Below the pieces are notes generated by a model. The model searched no databases. It was not told where the DNA came from and saw only the letters and a list, made by a program, of their open reading frames with translations. From Ostrinia nubilalis (Eukaryota; Arthropoda; Insecta; Lepidoptera; Crambidae): DNA of 64,000 nt. Shown here piece after piece: positions 33,335 through 46,200 of this stretch. The position numbers were made by a program, and so were the translations under genes. The stretch covers positions 13,779,001 through 13,843,000 of the forward strand of contig NC_087093.1 in the NCBI RefSeq assembly GCF_963855985.1, given 5' to 3'. Each line of letters opens with the position of its first letter. Positions within the stretch are counted from its first letter, which is position 1.

Positions 33335-33554
33335 TCTATACTAATATTATAAATGCGAAAGTAACTCTGTCTTGCTTTCACGCCTAAACCACAGAACCGA
33401 TTTTGATGAAATTTGGCATAGAGATAGTTTGAGTCCCGGGAAAGGATATATTATGATAGTTTTTATTCCGGTATTTGAAACAAGGACGCGCGCGATAAAG
33501 TTTTTCTGTGACAGACAAAATTCTACGCGGGTGAAGCTGCGAGCGGAAAGCTAG
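33335..33554 (+). mobile_element. Helitron-like non-autonomous element
   Basis: It starts TCTATACTAATATTATAAAT and ends GCGGAAAGCTAG followed by T. The internal blocks GATTTTGATGAAATTTGGCA and GGACGCGCGCGATAAAG match 57496-57690 and the reverse copy at 59904-60122. The TC start, CTRR end and GC-rich hairpin just before the end fit a Helitron. Confidence 0.65.
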
Positions 33555-34571
33555 TGTTTTATAATTGATCGCTGGTATGCAATTGAAGTGTGTTGTCCTC
33601 TATGGGTCAGTATCTATATGTCAACGTGAAATTGTGAACTCTGTCAGTTTATAATAGAACGCGTTAGATTGTAAACTAACAGTGGGTTAGGTTAGGTTAG
33701 ATTGTAATTTTACTACGTCAGATTATAATCTGACGGAATTCACAATTTTACGGTGATATATATAATACTGCAGGTATTATTGTGCTAAGTCTACTAGTCG
33801 TTTAAAACAAATCAATCAAGATAGCTCCGTTAACGAGTTACTTTCTAATGAATCCAAGTTAATTACGAGTGCACTGTATGATCTATTGTGTGCATTATAA
33901 TATGAATTACTTTCCAAATCATCTACTTATCGCTGTCTACTCAAAAGATTTTGTCTTGTTATTCGTAAAGAAGTAGGCATAAATTCACTTCCAGTCAGTC
34001 ATACAAATGTATTGTGTCATTAAAATTACTAATTTCCAACACTTCTCTCCTAAATTGATGCCTTTTCCTATCTCACAATCAGATGGTCAACGTATATCCG
34101 CTTAAGTTCCATTAGTCACTTCATAAAAATACCAAGATTATCATAATTACATCAGAAGCTGCAATTACGGTACCTAACTGGTGTTTAATAACTGCAGTAA
34201 TATACGACCTTCGGGGTTCCCGATCTTGACCGCAGAATGGAGACTACATGGAACTAACTACAATCGATTATTGTTAACGAGAAATAATAATGATATTATT
34301 TCTCGGAAGTTATAAAAAAGAATTAATTCATAGATTAAAAATAACTGTATACACCATGTGGGCCTATGATTGTATACTCGTACATAACAGATTAAAAATG
34401 AATATACCTACAGACGTGAGGACTATAATTTAAGTAATTTTAAGAACGTGAATTTCAATATGTTTACGATTATTTCCGATTTATATGTATACGATTTTAT
34501 ACGATTTGGAATTCAAACTCTTTAAGAAAAAGTCTTGAATTGTCTTTTTATATTTTTCTAAAAGATTCATC
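33555..34571. other. Unassigned AT-rich stretch
   Basis: It contains short self-complementary runs near 33620-33760 (AACGTGAAATTGTGAA versus GAATTCACAATTTTAC). No coding blocks. Confidence 0.35.
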
Positions 34572-34698
34572 TATTATCATCATCATCATCATCATCATCA
34601 TAATTTCAGCCATAGGACGTCCACTGCTGAACATAGGCCTCCCCTAATTTCCTCATCTATTCTATAATAGATGAGGAAATTAGGGGAGGCCTATGTTC
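34572..34698. repeat. RTE LINE tail ending in a perfect 70-bp palindrome
   Basis: After a CAT microsatellite, TTTCAGCCATAGGACGTCCA leads into a hairpin from 34629 to 34698. The 33-base arms GAACATAGGCCTCCCCTAAT... are perfectly complementary around a CTAT loop. It looks like a fold-back event on the LINE 3' terminus. Confidence 0.8.
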
Positions 34699-34721
34699 GT
34701 ACCTATGTACGTAGGTATTTT

Positions 34722-35504
34722 TAACCGACTTCAAAAAGGAGGAGGTATTTCAAGTTAACCTCGTGTCAAGTATGATTGCAGTCTAGGATGCCTGCCTTGT
34801 AGTTGATTCTATTTCCTAGGCTTCGATTGTTCGGGGTAGAGACCTCAGATCAAGTTTAAATTCAAAGAGTATCAATAACCATATAGAAGGCACCGGTTTT
34901 TGTGGTCGCGATTGGGGTGGGGTGGTGCAATTCAACCTAAGTGTTTTTTTACTTGGCGTGCCGTCGTCTGTACCTATACGTATAATGTTATTTAGAGGCT
35001 ATGTAATAACAGTATTGTGAGAACTGCTGCCGACAAACTGTGTCACAGTTTGGCAGAAAATATTAATGTTTACTGTGTGTATTTATATGGAAAATAAATA
35101 ATAACAAAAAAAAATCACTAAGGGTGATTTTACAGAAACGAGCAGGATGCTCTGTCATGTACTATAATTATGGGTTGTCATTTAACGTACAATTAAATAC
35201 TTAAACTATGCTCAGTGGTTAGCGGCCAATTACGAGGTTTTACACAGCACTACTGGTGTCCCGTGTGGGTGTATAATTATGCAGGTATTACAGGAAAATT
35301 AATGCTCTTTGAACCGCAATTTATAGTGAATAATCACGGTTTTCATGTTTCAGATCGATCATAGATTTTTGCTGTCAGCACTGGCAATACAGGTACTAAA
35401 GCTTGTCACTCAATGTAGCGTTATATTTTGTTACTATTGGATAAAAGGGGCACGCGATTGTTCAGGAAATAGTAAACATACTAAAATCATTTTTGTTAAG
35501 TTTG
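34722..35504. other. Unassigned, with one dispersed motif
   Basis: AACCGACTTCAAAAAGGAGG at 34722 is a dispersed repeat end also seen at 60768-61212. The remainder shows nothing recognisable. Confidence 0.4.
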
Positions 35505-35760
35505 CTTTAACCGGTCGTATTAGCAAGCTGAAGTGGCAGTGGGCAGGGCACATAGTACGCAGAACTGACGGCCGATGAGACAGCAAGGTTCTGGACTGGA
35601 GGCTACGCACCGAAAAACGCAGGTGGCCACAAGGTGGACCGACGACCTCATAAAGGTAGCATGAAGGCGCTGGATGCAGCCCGCTACCAACCGAGCGATG
35701 TGGAAATCATTGGGGGAGGCCTATGTTCAGCAGTTGACGTCCTGTGGCTAAAATTATGAT
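35505..35760 (+). mobile_element. RTE-like LINE, ORF C-terminus and 3' UTR
   Basis: Plus-strand codons read GRISKLKWQWAGHIVRRTDG, then (after small frame breaks) the RWPQGGPTT and KVAG...W-type region, and the 3' end GGGGGAGGCCTATGTTCAGC, then CCTGTGGCTAAAATTATGAT. It is the best-preserved copy of this family in the window and is still a fragment. Confidence 0.8.
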
Positions 35761-37213
35761 GGAAAATATTTCTACGAGTACCTATTTTCAGCACACGAGA
35801 ACACTCAAAGCCTTCATGGCATACTACTTCCCCGACCAAAGTCCTGGCCAGAGAGAAAAGAAACAAACACTTTTTTATCTGTAGCCAGGTAATTTACTTT
35901 TAAAGCGTGCAAACAGCCAAGGAGGTTAACCTACAGGTATTAAGAGCCATTCGCCTACTTCGCTAAATGAGCTTAAGCAAGCCTTCGTCCTTTGAGCTAT
36001 GCAAAATTATACTGGCACGTTGGATCAGATTACGTAAAATGGAAAAGCAGGTTGGATATTGCAAGGAAGTGGAAACATACGGAGCGCTATTTTACCGAAA
36101 GACGTCCTCATTTTTATAGGAGTAGACAATAATGGTCATTAAAATTAAACAAATTGTGTAGTAATAATATTATAATTACAATAAAAATCTTTATTTGGCA
36201 CGAGTCTTTGTGTAACGTGTATAGGTTATAAAACACCTTTAGATTTTATTTCAACCAACAATGAAATCTAACAATTGCGCAGAATTCCTAACTATTAGAT
36301 ATGAATAGTTTATTTTTTATTTATTATTCAAAAGCCAACTACTAGGTATATAAATCTATCCACCGTTGTATTATGATAGTAATCAACACATCAATGCAAA
36401 TTACGCTTATCTACCTACCATTTGGCGTAGAATATAACAATTAAGTATTATTAAATTAAATGCTACTGCAGTTGCGTTATGATGATTCATTGGCGACGGT
36501 GATTAATATTTTATTATACGATAAATAAATAAATAGTAAATTATTACTAGTACGTGGAAACTGAATTAAATAAGGAATAAAGATTAACTACTTCTTCCTC
36601 TATAACAACAAGTTTCCTACATAAAATACAGTTGGTAGCTAATAGATAAATGAATAAGTACAGTTTTATTCTTCAACAAAGTACGTCACTGGTTGATAAG
36701 TTCATTATTTTTGTCTCAATCTTGATGCTCATATTTTTGAAGTCATATTTTTACTTTTAACTTTTTTTACTACACACTTTGTTAGCTTTTAATAATTGAT
36801 GTCTTAGTTGAATAAAATATGTTTTTAGTGTGTTGTAAACATCAATCACTATTGCGAGGGGAACTAAGCGCGGGCGGGCCCGTCCACAAAATCGGCCCGT
36901 ATGCACCCACCTGGGAAAGCCGTCAGTAGGTCCATGTCGCAAATGCAATCCGGTAAGTTGGGCACCGTTTCCTTCTGTTAACCCAGAGATATGCACGTAC
37001 CAGCACGTGAGCCAACCTCGCATCTCTAGGCCCTCCATACACGGACTTGAAACAGTATCGACAGTTCAAGCAATGCTCATAAGAGATAGGCCCCCTTAAT
37101 TGATATTTATTGTCCGTGGTGCATAGTCTTTTCTTAAAGGTTTTAAACTTTTGTTTGTCACCTGTCATCCGCTTTGCAATGGAGGGAAGTCAAACCTTAA
37201 TTTCGAGCTCCTC
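35761..37213. other. Unassigned; one GC-rich segment
   Basis: 36850-37040 is GC-rich and has open frames on the minus strand (containing CPTYRIAFATWTY and GRFCGRARPRLVP), which resemble an interspersed repeat more than a gene. No splice-consistent exon could be built. Confidence 0.35.
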
Positions 37214-37370
37214 CTATGTTCTTCTGATTAATTTCGTTGCGGGTCCAATGACAGTTTAACTTTCCCCCGGGACAAACTTGACCTTCGTTGGTTTTTGAGG
37301 CGGTCAAGCTGTAGATCCTGGCGACCCAGGAGTTGCAGTGGTGGGAACGAGAGGTGGGAATAGTCCCGTG
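37214..37370 (-). repeat. Interspersed SINE-like repeat
   Basis: Its ATTAATTTCGTTGCGGGT, CCCGGGACAAACTTGACCTT and CGGTCAAGCTGTAGATCCTG blocks recur in the same orientation at 56232-56411, inverted at 58959-59121, and partially at about 15405-15470. Confidence 0.7.
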
Positions 37371-39810
37371 AAAGTTCAAGCGGTGACTGCAAAAACTACA
37401 GTATTTTACAAACACAGAAACACGGAACCGCTCCAGGAGTTGTGACTGCTTCGGGCTGTTGTTGACAGTACGGTGAAATTCACCGTGACCCAAGAGCGGC
37501 CTGTGTATGTTGGTCACTGGGTAACTGATCGAGCGTCCGTGTGCAGCGGGCCTAAGATATGGTAAGAATCAGCGGGAAATAGCTTTACCTGTACTTTCTT
37601 TAAGAAACTAGAATCTAAATGTGTTTTCTTCAAATAACAGTTTTAAACTGTATCTACTTTTATTCCTCGTTCAGAATGTTGCGTGAAATATTGCTGCGCT
37701 GTTTTATTCCGTCTGCATTTTGTCTTGAACGTTTTCTTTTTGATTGCAAAATATTTTTATTCGTATTATTGTTAGTTCAGTTCAGGAAATATTCTTGGAA
37801 AACGCTGTAGAATGTAGAATAAAGATCGACTTGAAGGAAATAAAACTCGAGTATAAAGCGTTCAGATAGCTTCAATTTAAATGTCTCTACAGTGAGCTTT
37901 TTATGTAAATTGTTTCACTTGCCGGAGTATATTTTAAGAATCCAGTAATATACACATTTTAATGCAACATTTGGGGCTCGTGCTAATGAAATAAAGCAAA
38001 CATAAAAAGGGAAACATTTTCTTAAATTGCCTTACACAGTTTAAATGGAGTCCATTAAGTAATTAAGTTTGGATGCTTTGTTTGTCATCCCTTGAATTCT
38101 CGTTCAATAGAAGCTAATTAGTTAACTATACTTCGTCCTTTAAACAATTACGGATTCTGTTAAATACATTTTTGAATTTACTAAAAGCGAGAGTTTGCCG
38201 GTTTCCATTGTCGCCTGCTTGGAAAATGGCAGTAGGTAATTATTGACAGACATGACTGTCTTTTATTAAATTAATGTGCCATCTTGTGTAGTTATAAAAA
38301 AAAATCTACAAATCTGATTTATAAATTTTATTTTGTATGAGAATTCAAAAAAATAAAATGATATTAAACTGACTTCACCATACCATTTATATGCATATGT
38401 TAACATGGGCTAGTGTCGGTTTATAACCCATTTACCTAACACCCTGTATACATTATTATAATGTCACTTTTCCCCCCTATTTCACAAAAACCATAAACAA
38501 GTCTTCACCTAAGTGAGAACATTGAAAAGTGTAATCAGGGCTGCTACGCTTCTGTTTCGGGGAGATGATGAATAGGCCTTTATTAGCAATAAAGTTAAGT
38601 CCGAAGTGACTGTTACGAGGGTTGGCAGCATACGTTACGCGAGATTGAATATCGGACAGGCGTAGGGCTGCCTCTTCATGATTGTATTAGATCGAAGGGC
38701 ACGCGATAAGACGATTCGACGGATGGAAAATAGAATTCGCTGTGACACTCGGTAATTTGATTATTGTTTTGTTTTATTTTTCTCGGTAATCTTAAAATAG
38801 TGATAGGAATTGCCTTATATGCCTTTATTTAAAGACTTATGAATATGATTTACAAAAATAAATATTGTTTACAGTTTTTATTGCTTTTTAAGCTATTAAT
38901 CAAAGTATAATGTTATTTGTGTGTCCCATAAAATATAAATCTTATACGTTATCATTTACATTAATCATTTACATTTACATTAATAAAATATAAATCTTAT
39001 ACGTTATCGTTACATTTTCGTACACTTTTTCTGATATTTGAATAACTAAAGAACTTGTGGTTAGGCGACAGCCCTACTATCTTCTCTTAGCGAAAAAATA
39101 TATGGACAAAATAGATCCTTATAAAGGTTACCCGAGTTTGATGGCCCTAGTTAATACGAAAGACAAGAAACGCAATTGATTGATATTTCTACCCTAACTG
39201 TAAGTTAACTTGATTGGATGTCAGTGACCCTTGGCTGGTGAATTATTGTATTTAGTAGACAGCTTATCAGATTACATTTTTTGTAGAAAAACCAATAAAA
39301 AGCTAATATTAAATATTGTGTTGCAAAACAGCATTTCGTGGGTCCAATCACGAAAAGGCGTATCTAAGAAAATGGCTATTTGAGTTGAACACAGCATGTT
39401 ATTAAAAAACGTGCATTTTATAACCTCACAAAAGATTGTAACTGAATTCTTTGTCAGGAAGCCAGATTAACAGTTAAAAAGTTCAAATATGTCGCTCCTG
39501 TAAAATTGATAAAAATCAGTGACGACTTTTCGTGATTCGAACCACGATTTATACAGCTCTATAAGATGTCATGTTTAGCTTCATAATAATAATATGTCGT
39601 CGACTGTATATTACGAAAAAATATGTTCATTGTGAGCACGAAATAGTAAAGCAGATGACATTCTTCATACAAAGTGCGCTCGGGCAACGCACACATAAAC
39701 AACGCTCATGGAAATTATAGCGCGAAGTGTCGCAAACCAGTATAAACCAGTACGAGCGCGAATACCTCCCGCTTGAGACGCGCGTGTGTGTGTGTAAGCA
39801 AATTGAAGTA
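37371..39810. other. Unassigned AT-rich stretch
   Basis: It holds a short direct repeat (AATATAAATCTTATACGTTATC at about 38932 and 38988) and a GT microsatellite at 39783-39796. No coding blocks or complete elements. Confidence 0.35.
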
Positions 39811-39818
39811 ATACAGAG

Positions 39819-40242
39819 TAGGGATGTTATGGATATGTACTTTCGGTTACGGATACGGTTACGGATATAGGAATAATATTATACCGGTTTCGATTACGGT
39901 TACGGATATTTTTTTATTTCGGATATCCGAAAGTTTCGGTTACGGTTACGGATATCTGTGCTTGAATGCAATTTGCAATAGTTGTCCAACATGGTTCATT
40001 CATGGCCGCACACTTTACATCGAATAAAAAGTTATAAAAAAATAAAAATTGATACTAGATGGCATTACAAAGGTAAATCAGGCTGTTATGCCTTTACATA
40101 TTATAATGCTATACAAAAACAATTAAAACTGCCTACATCCGAAACTATCAGAAACTTTTGAATCGGTTACGGTTTCGGATATTTTTTTATTTCGGATATC
40201 TGAAAGTTTCGGTTACGGTTACGGATATCCATAACATCCCTG
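39819..40242. mobile_element. hAT-like non-autonomous element, 424 bp
   Basis: Ends TAGGGATGTTATGGATAT and complement CAGGGATGTTATGGATAT are flanked by an exact 8-bp duplication ATACAGAG (39811-39818, 40243-40250). Both subterminal regions are built of iterated CGGTTACGGATA-type units. No transposase frame. Confidence 0.9.
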
Positions 40243-40606
40243 ATACAGAGAGCTCGACAAGCTTTATACTTGTTTAATGTCTATCCATCGTATGTCAAAA
40301 AGTATTTAAATTAACTTTCAATTTACGACAATCCGTTAACTTCGGATCAAGTAGAGTGCCACCAAACGTGCCGTTAGCTGATTAATTATATTAATTACAC
40401 CGGAGAAATGCTCTGGGGTCATTAGTCAAGTGATAGCTAATGAGAATCGAATAAATGTAATTTAAAATCGATTAACAATTCGGTAAAGGGTAGATAGTTT
40501 AATATGATAGTGATTAGGCAGTTAGGAATGCTATGAAAAATGTGGGAAAGGAAAATGTAGTAAAATGATTAAGTAATAAGAATCAATAAAGATAAATAAT
40601 AATAAT

Positions 40607-40755
40607 AATCATCATCATCTCAGCCATAAGACGTCCACTGCTGAACATAGGCCTCCCCCAATGCTTTCCATGCTGCCCGGTTGGTAGCGGCCTGCGTCCA
40701 GCGCCTTCCTGCTACCTTTATGATGTCGTCGGTCCACCTTGTGGGTGGAAGTCCT
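40607..40755 (-). mobile_element. RTE-like LINE 3' fragment
   Basis: CATCATCATCTCAGCCATAA, then GACGTCCACTGCTGAACATA, then GCCTTCCTGCTACCTTTATG: reverse complement of the 35505-35760 3' region. Confidence 0.75.
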
Positions 40756-41512
40756 ACGCTGATTCTTTAATCGTACTGATTATTTAATGCACTGCTTTTT
40801 AAGGCAGTAAAAAATATTTCTATGGGTACGTAAATACTACAATAATTTCAATTTGCGATTAACGAGAGATTTTGTCGCCTCACTAGTGCACAGATTAAAA
40901 ATGCTTTAATGTCAGTTGGCCATATTTGTTTACTTTTCTGCTGAATTCTAAAGAATTCGACTGTAGCGATAGTATACTTTTTCTTGTCAACACTTATTGT
41001 ATTCTGAAGAGTGTAATATTATGTGACAATGAAAAGGTTAAAGTTGTTTTCGGATCGTGTAAAGGGCTTTTCCATTAGCCTTCAAGTACAGCGAATCGAG
41101 ACACAATAGAAATCAATTGTTACCACGGTCTCATTCGGCCACTTAGGTTCCACGAGCTAGGCTTAAAAGGCTTCTTAATGGATAAATGAATTTTATTTAT
41201 GACATGCTTTCGCCTGCTGCTACACGCGGTAAAATTCACAGTAAGAATTTACTTGACGTTGTCGTTTTAATTTTGTCAATTAACACAAATGGCATTAAAA
41301 GTGTAGCCTTAATGCAAATGTGATAATACTGCAAAGTTTCATCACAATCCGTTCAGTAGTTTTTGCGTGCGCCTACTAACTTGTCACACCAAAACCATTG
41401 GGAGCCAGGGAAAACATAGTTGAAAAGGGGACATGCGTACGATAAAGTTTTTTCGAGAAATTCATGCAGGCAAAGCCGCGGGCAAAAGCTAATACAGTTC
41501 GTTCTTTCGTTT
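40756..41512. other. Unassigned; possible Helitron-like remnant
   Basis: 41330-41490 carries GCAAAGTTTCATCACAATCC and CAAAGCCGCGGGCAAAAGCT, relatives of the blocks at 24553-24771. No gene. Confidence 0.4.
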
Positions 41513-41640
41513 CAGCTGAATGACGTCCATTGCTAGACAAAAGCCTCCACCAAGGACTTTCACAACGACCGGTCCTGCGGGCCGCATCCAGGCACTTCTC
41601 GCGACTTTCACCAGATCGTCAGTCCACCTAGTGGGGACGT
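41513..41640 (-). mobile_element. Divergent RTE-like LINE 3' fragment
   Basis: CAGCTGAATGACGTCCATTG and CGTCAGTCCACCTAGTGGGG parallel the 40607-40755 copy with many substitutions. Confidence 0.6.
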
Positions 41641-41708
41641 AATACAGTAAGTATAATTCCAATAATCCTACAATACAATCAAATAATATTTATTTATACG
41701 AGTAGGTA

Positions 41709-42883
41709 AAGGTTAGACCAGACCAACGCGTGCAGCCGGCGTGCACGATGACGATGGCGATGGCGACCAGACAGCGTGTATGAATTTGTAGCGATGTGTT
41801 CACATCAACGCGTCCTGTCATTGGTCGCGGCGATCAGCGATCATCGCGAAATTTGTCACTGTGACGTTTCTGTTTTTTAAAATCGTTGTAATAAATAGTA
41901 AGTAGGATCTGTTAAAAAGTTTTTACTCAATTAAAAATGAATTAATCATAACATACCATTAGTCTGACCTACTTGAATAAGTACTCTGTAGTTTGGGTGC
42001 ATAATGTAATTCCTTTGCCTTAAAAAAAGTAAATGTCAACATGACTGTTGCACCGAAAATGAAAATGAAAATTGATTTTGATAGATGTTTTGTAGAGTTT
42101 TGTGTAATTTTGTGCAATTTAACGATAAGAACGACAATGGTAAAAGGAAATGGGGGCAAATTTTTTCCCTCAAGGAAAAAGATGAAGGTTATAATCTTAC
42201 TTGCCCACAAGGACACTGTACGAGCACGTCAGCATCGACCGCGACTAGCCGACTGGCCCATGAACCCTGAACGAACGTGCACCGTAGGTACTCTACACCG
42301 ACGGCACATTGGACTGGACACATTGAATTGTGTATATTATGTAAATCTTGTATATAGCAATAGCATAACAGTAATAAACCAGATATCAACCATCCGCGTT
42401 GTGTTTCATTTCCCCCCACTGAGGCCAAGAAAGCCTTAGTGCAGTCCTCCTTCCTATCAAACCTTACTTTAAATCTAATTAAAAGGTACCTATTGTTAGG
42501 GCTCCAGGGACTACAAACGAAGTAAGAAATATAGCTTGGTTATGAGTAACCAATACCTACTACCTATACCACATGTAGGTAATCCTGTCTTACTCTATAA
42601 TATATGGCCGCCTGAATAAACTTAAGTGAAAAAGTGTTTCCACTGTCTCAATTGCATCAGAAGCTTCAAACAAATCATTTAATTCAGTTTCCATTTTGCC
42701 GAATATAGGCGTGATGATTGACAATAAGCGAAAGTGACAATATGCGTGACAGTTGTGGTGACAGTGACAACCTGCACGCGCAGTGATCGCCATCGCGGTC
42801 GCGGCAGTGTGAAACAACTTTTGCACGCGCAGTGGTCGCCATCGCCATCGCCATCGCTGCACGCGTTGGTTTGTCCGAACCTT
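41709..42883. mobile_element. Inverted-repeat DNA element, ~1.18 kb
   Basis: The left end AAGGTTAGACCAGACCAACG, then CGTGCAGC, matches the complement of the right end (AAGGTTCGGACAAACCAACG, then CGTGCAGC). Both subterminal regions contain GATGGCGATGGCGAC units and TGCACGCG. The centre is AT-rich with an open frame (42041-42439) of no known family. No clear target duplication. Confidence 0.65.
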
Positions 42884-42887
42884 AACT

Positions 42888-44272
42888 CTACAAAGTGTAT
42901 CTGGAAGAAAACTTAACTTTAAAAGCGTCACGCGTCATTACACTCCATTCATAATTCACAACTGCGTGTAACCGATTTATGTTTAGACAACTTTTCATTG
43001 TAGGCACAATTTATTGATACAAAACTTCCTCTGGAAAGCGGGCTTATTCATAATTTATATTAATTGGGGACAGAGAAGTTCGCAACAAACTCAAAGAAGG
43101 GACTTGTTTTAAAGAACAGTTTATACCAACTGTGCGCGGTAAATAGATACTGTGAGATACGATGGTAATGTAATTGAGATTTAGACTTGGTTTGTTGGTT
43201 CTTGTAAAGATAATTTGATGATTTTGCGGCCATCTGGTGTAGGGGTAGGCTTTAAGTTTACCCATAATTGCTAACAAATATAGGGTGATTGCTATAGTAA
43301 TTGGCCTATACATAGTTATTGGCATATTGGATTGTTAATAAATAAGAGACAAAAATATTTACTACATTGGACTGCTCAGAAAAAATATTTGTCTCGTTTC
43401 CTCTCTTAAAACTTCCATTAGGCTTGTTTCTTTTCATTTTAGGCAAGTTGGCCAATAACTATGTTTTTTTTTTAGGATAATAATATGGTCTCTTTTTATT
43501 CAAGTGCAAAGTCATACATAGTGTACATAGGCAGGGTATTTTTTTGGGTTAGGACATTTTTTGCAACAAAAAGTATTTGGACAAAGTCATAGGACGTTTG
43601 TAGGTTAATCGGTTAATAACAAACTCAATACCCAACGATTTATCAGTTATGAATTGAACTTTTCGGATTCAGAATAATATTTTATAACAAAAATAAACGA
43701 TATAATAGGTATGGTATCATACGTATGATTACGCAATACACTGCACGCCGATACAAACGAAATAAAAACGTCTGTTGTATTCTTGCATTTCATTAAAGTA
43801 AACTAAATGCGTGGTAGTACGATAGGGAAAATTTGGAATGTTCCCGTTTTTCCCGAAAAAGCGTTACGAGCTTCAGAACTAAAAACTCCGGAAAAATACC
43901 AGTGAAACTTACTATTTGCGGCCGCTTACACAGATTGACCTGGCGCGATCTCACTAAGTGCCTGCCTCGGACGGAGACCGGCGGTATTACGAAACCATAT
44001 AGAGATTACCATAATTATTTTATTATGTTTCATTGACTGTAAAACCTAGCTTTAGAAACTTTAAAGGTCAATGTGTAACCCACTTAATTTTAAGCTGCAT
44101 GTAGGTATCAAACAAGACTGTATGTTTCTCTAATAAAGATAAATAAACAAATTCGATGTGATGTGATGTGAAAATAAATGTGGAGAAGTATTGGACACTA
44201 TTGACAAAATTAACACTCTTTATTGACAAAAAAATATTTGTTGATTAAAAAATTATTACTTGTTCGTAAAAA
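42888..44272. other. Unassigned AT-rich stretch
   Basis: Nothing beyond short chance frames is seen. Confidence 0.35.
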
Positions 44273-44275
44273 GGT

Positions 44276-45979
44276 ATAACGTAAGTGCGCCTATTAACGA
44301 CCCCCCAAAATTTGTATTCTATTACCGCCCTATTTTTCTTTCTTTCATAAAAGACATAATAACAGGTTCCAGAAAACACGTTACTTAAAAAATATCTAGA
44401 TATGTTTATTGACTATCAAAACGATTAAAGTTTGTGTTCGTAAATAACCAGTAAACGGAGTTATTTCACATTAAATGGGACGCGCCCGCAACGGACGCAC
44501 TTTTCATACTGACGCGCTCCCAGCTACTTAAAGTGCACCTTGTTATTAATTAGCGATTTTAACACATTTAAAATGAGTATAACAACATGTTTTTGCATAA
44601 CAATATTAATTCGTACTTTAGTTTCCTTAATAAACCCTCAATATAGCCCTCTCGCTGTATTTATGTGGCTTAAATACAATTTTAAATAAGGGCGGTAATA
44701 GAAACACTTTTCATAATTTGGTTTCTAATACCGACCCATGGCGTTGTTAGAATTTTGATTAAGTTTCTTATTTTAGTATTTATATCTTTAATTACGCATT
44801 TAACCTCCACTTTGTTGTCTTGATCGATTCATAAGAATATTTCACATAATTAAATCAATTAACGCCATACATTAATTGTCATAGGTTTGGCATAAAACTG
44901 CAATGAACATTAAAGAATATCTCTAATAATATATGACAATAGATTTTATAAAAACCTGTTAAATTCTAATTAGTTCTTATTTGATATAAAATAAAACCTA
45001 ATAGAAATGATACTTCACTGATCACGTCTTCATTAAAGTAGATATTTTAGCTGGTTACTGTTTTTATTTACGGTCGGTAATAGAATAAAGTAATATTCAT
45101 ACTTAATTCTATTACCGCCTCATAACTATAACGCCGCCTGCGAAGACTTATAAGCCTGTATTTTGTATATAACTAACATTTATGACATGACACCAAACCA
45201 ATCATGCGTTATCACAACTACTATGTAACTTTTTAAGATCTTTTGGATTAATAAAAAAAAATTAAAATAATTATATAGACAGTGTCCAATTGTTCATAGT
45301 TTAAATTAAAATACACAGATACACACAATTAAAATCAAAAACATCAGTCAAAATCGAAAGTCAAATTAAAAATAAAATATTAAATGAAAATTATTTTTTA
45401 TTCAAACTCAAATATACATAGTTTAAATAATGACCCCCACTACTCACTAGAAGACCGGGTATCGCGTAATCAAGTATAATTGAGGAATTTATTATTCTAC
45501 TATTTCTGCTTGATTATTTATTTATTTTCGAGAAGCGTGCCTTTTCTCTTTTAATAATAAAAAAAAAATAACTTGAAAAAAAAAACATATTTAACTAAAA
45601 CTAAAAGCAAAACAAATTTAACTTGAAAAAATCAAGTGGTTCCCGAGCCTGTGAGCGGGAATCGAACCCGTGCCTCTTGGAATATACCCAATTGAAGAGC
45701 AATATTCTTAGCGGTCGGTAATAGAAACAGAAAAAACGTTAATAGAAACACACCTCGTCTATAGGTCGGTAATAGAAACAACTGCTTATTCAGATTAAAT
45801 TGCTATTTATTAATTATTGTGTGATTGAATACTTATTGTTACTACTTGAATTCAAAGATTACTTCATCATTGTTATAAATAAATTAAAGTGTCTTTTCTA
45901 TCACCACGTCTTATATCTAATTTTCTAACGTTTATCCGAAGTCAGCTTAAACTGGCGGTAATAGGCGCATTTACGTTAT
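44276..45979. mobile_element. 1.7-kb TIR element with iterated GGTAATAGAAAC motif
   Basis: Left end ATAACGTAAGTGCGCCTATT and complement of the right end ATAACGTAAATGCGCCTATT are flanked by GGT on both sides (44273-44275, 45980-45982). The motif GGTAATAGAAAC, or the shorter GGTAATAGAA, occurs about nine times in both orientations (for example near 44318, 44692, 44728, 45074, 45107, 45716, 45758 and 45956), usually preceded by GGC or GTC. There is no ORF of note, so it is non-autonomous. The right subterminal part also includes a tRNA-like GGTTCGATTCC relic near 45655-45680. The superfamily is unknown. Confidence 0.75.
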
Positions 45980-45984
45980 GGTTG

Positions 45985-46200
45985 GTGGTAGGGCTTGTTC
46001 TAAGTCCGCCTGGCTACCTACCACCATCTTACCTAAGTCTGTCGCCATAACAATAATTTTAACAGCACTGTTGTGTTCCGGCAGTTAGAGGTAAGACAGC
46101 CAGTTCCTCCGTGGTTGAGGATTCCGGGTGAAGGTCGCTCCACCTTCGGCCTGATCATCACTTACCATCAGGTGAGATACAGGCCAAGAGCTTACTCGTT
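45985..46200 (+). mobile_element. LINE 3'-end fragment (CR1/L2-like by appearance)
   Basis: GGTGGTAGGGCTTGTTCTAA, CTACCTACCACCATC, TTGTGTTCCGGC and CACTTACCATCAGGTGAGAT follow the order of a very common lepidopteran non-LTR 3' region. The classification rests on general resemblance. Confidence 0.5.

Noticed and set aside
36757..37168. Minus-strand frames as an upstream ABCG exon
   Set aside because: GC-rich, but no ABCG N-terminal block and no splice sites in the required phase 1.
42041..42439. 132-codon plus-strand frame as a gene
   Set aside because: Lies inside an inverted-repeat element, with low-complexity ends and no recognisable domain.
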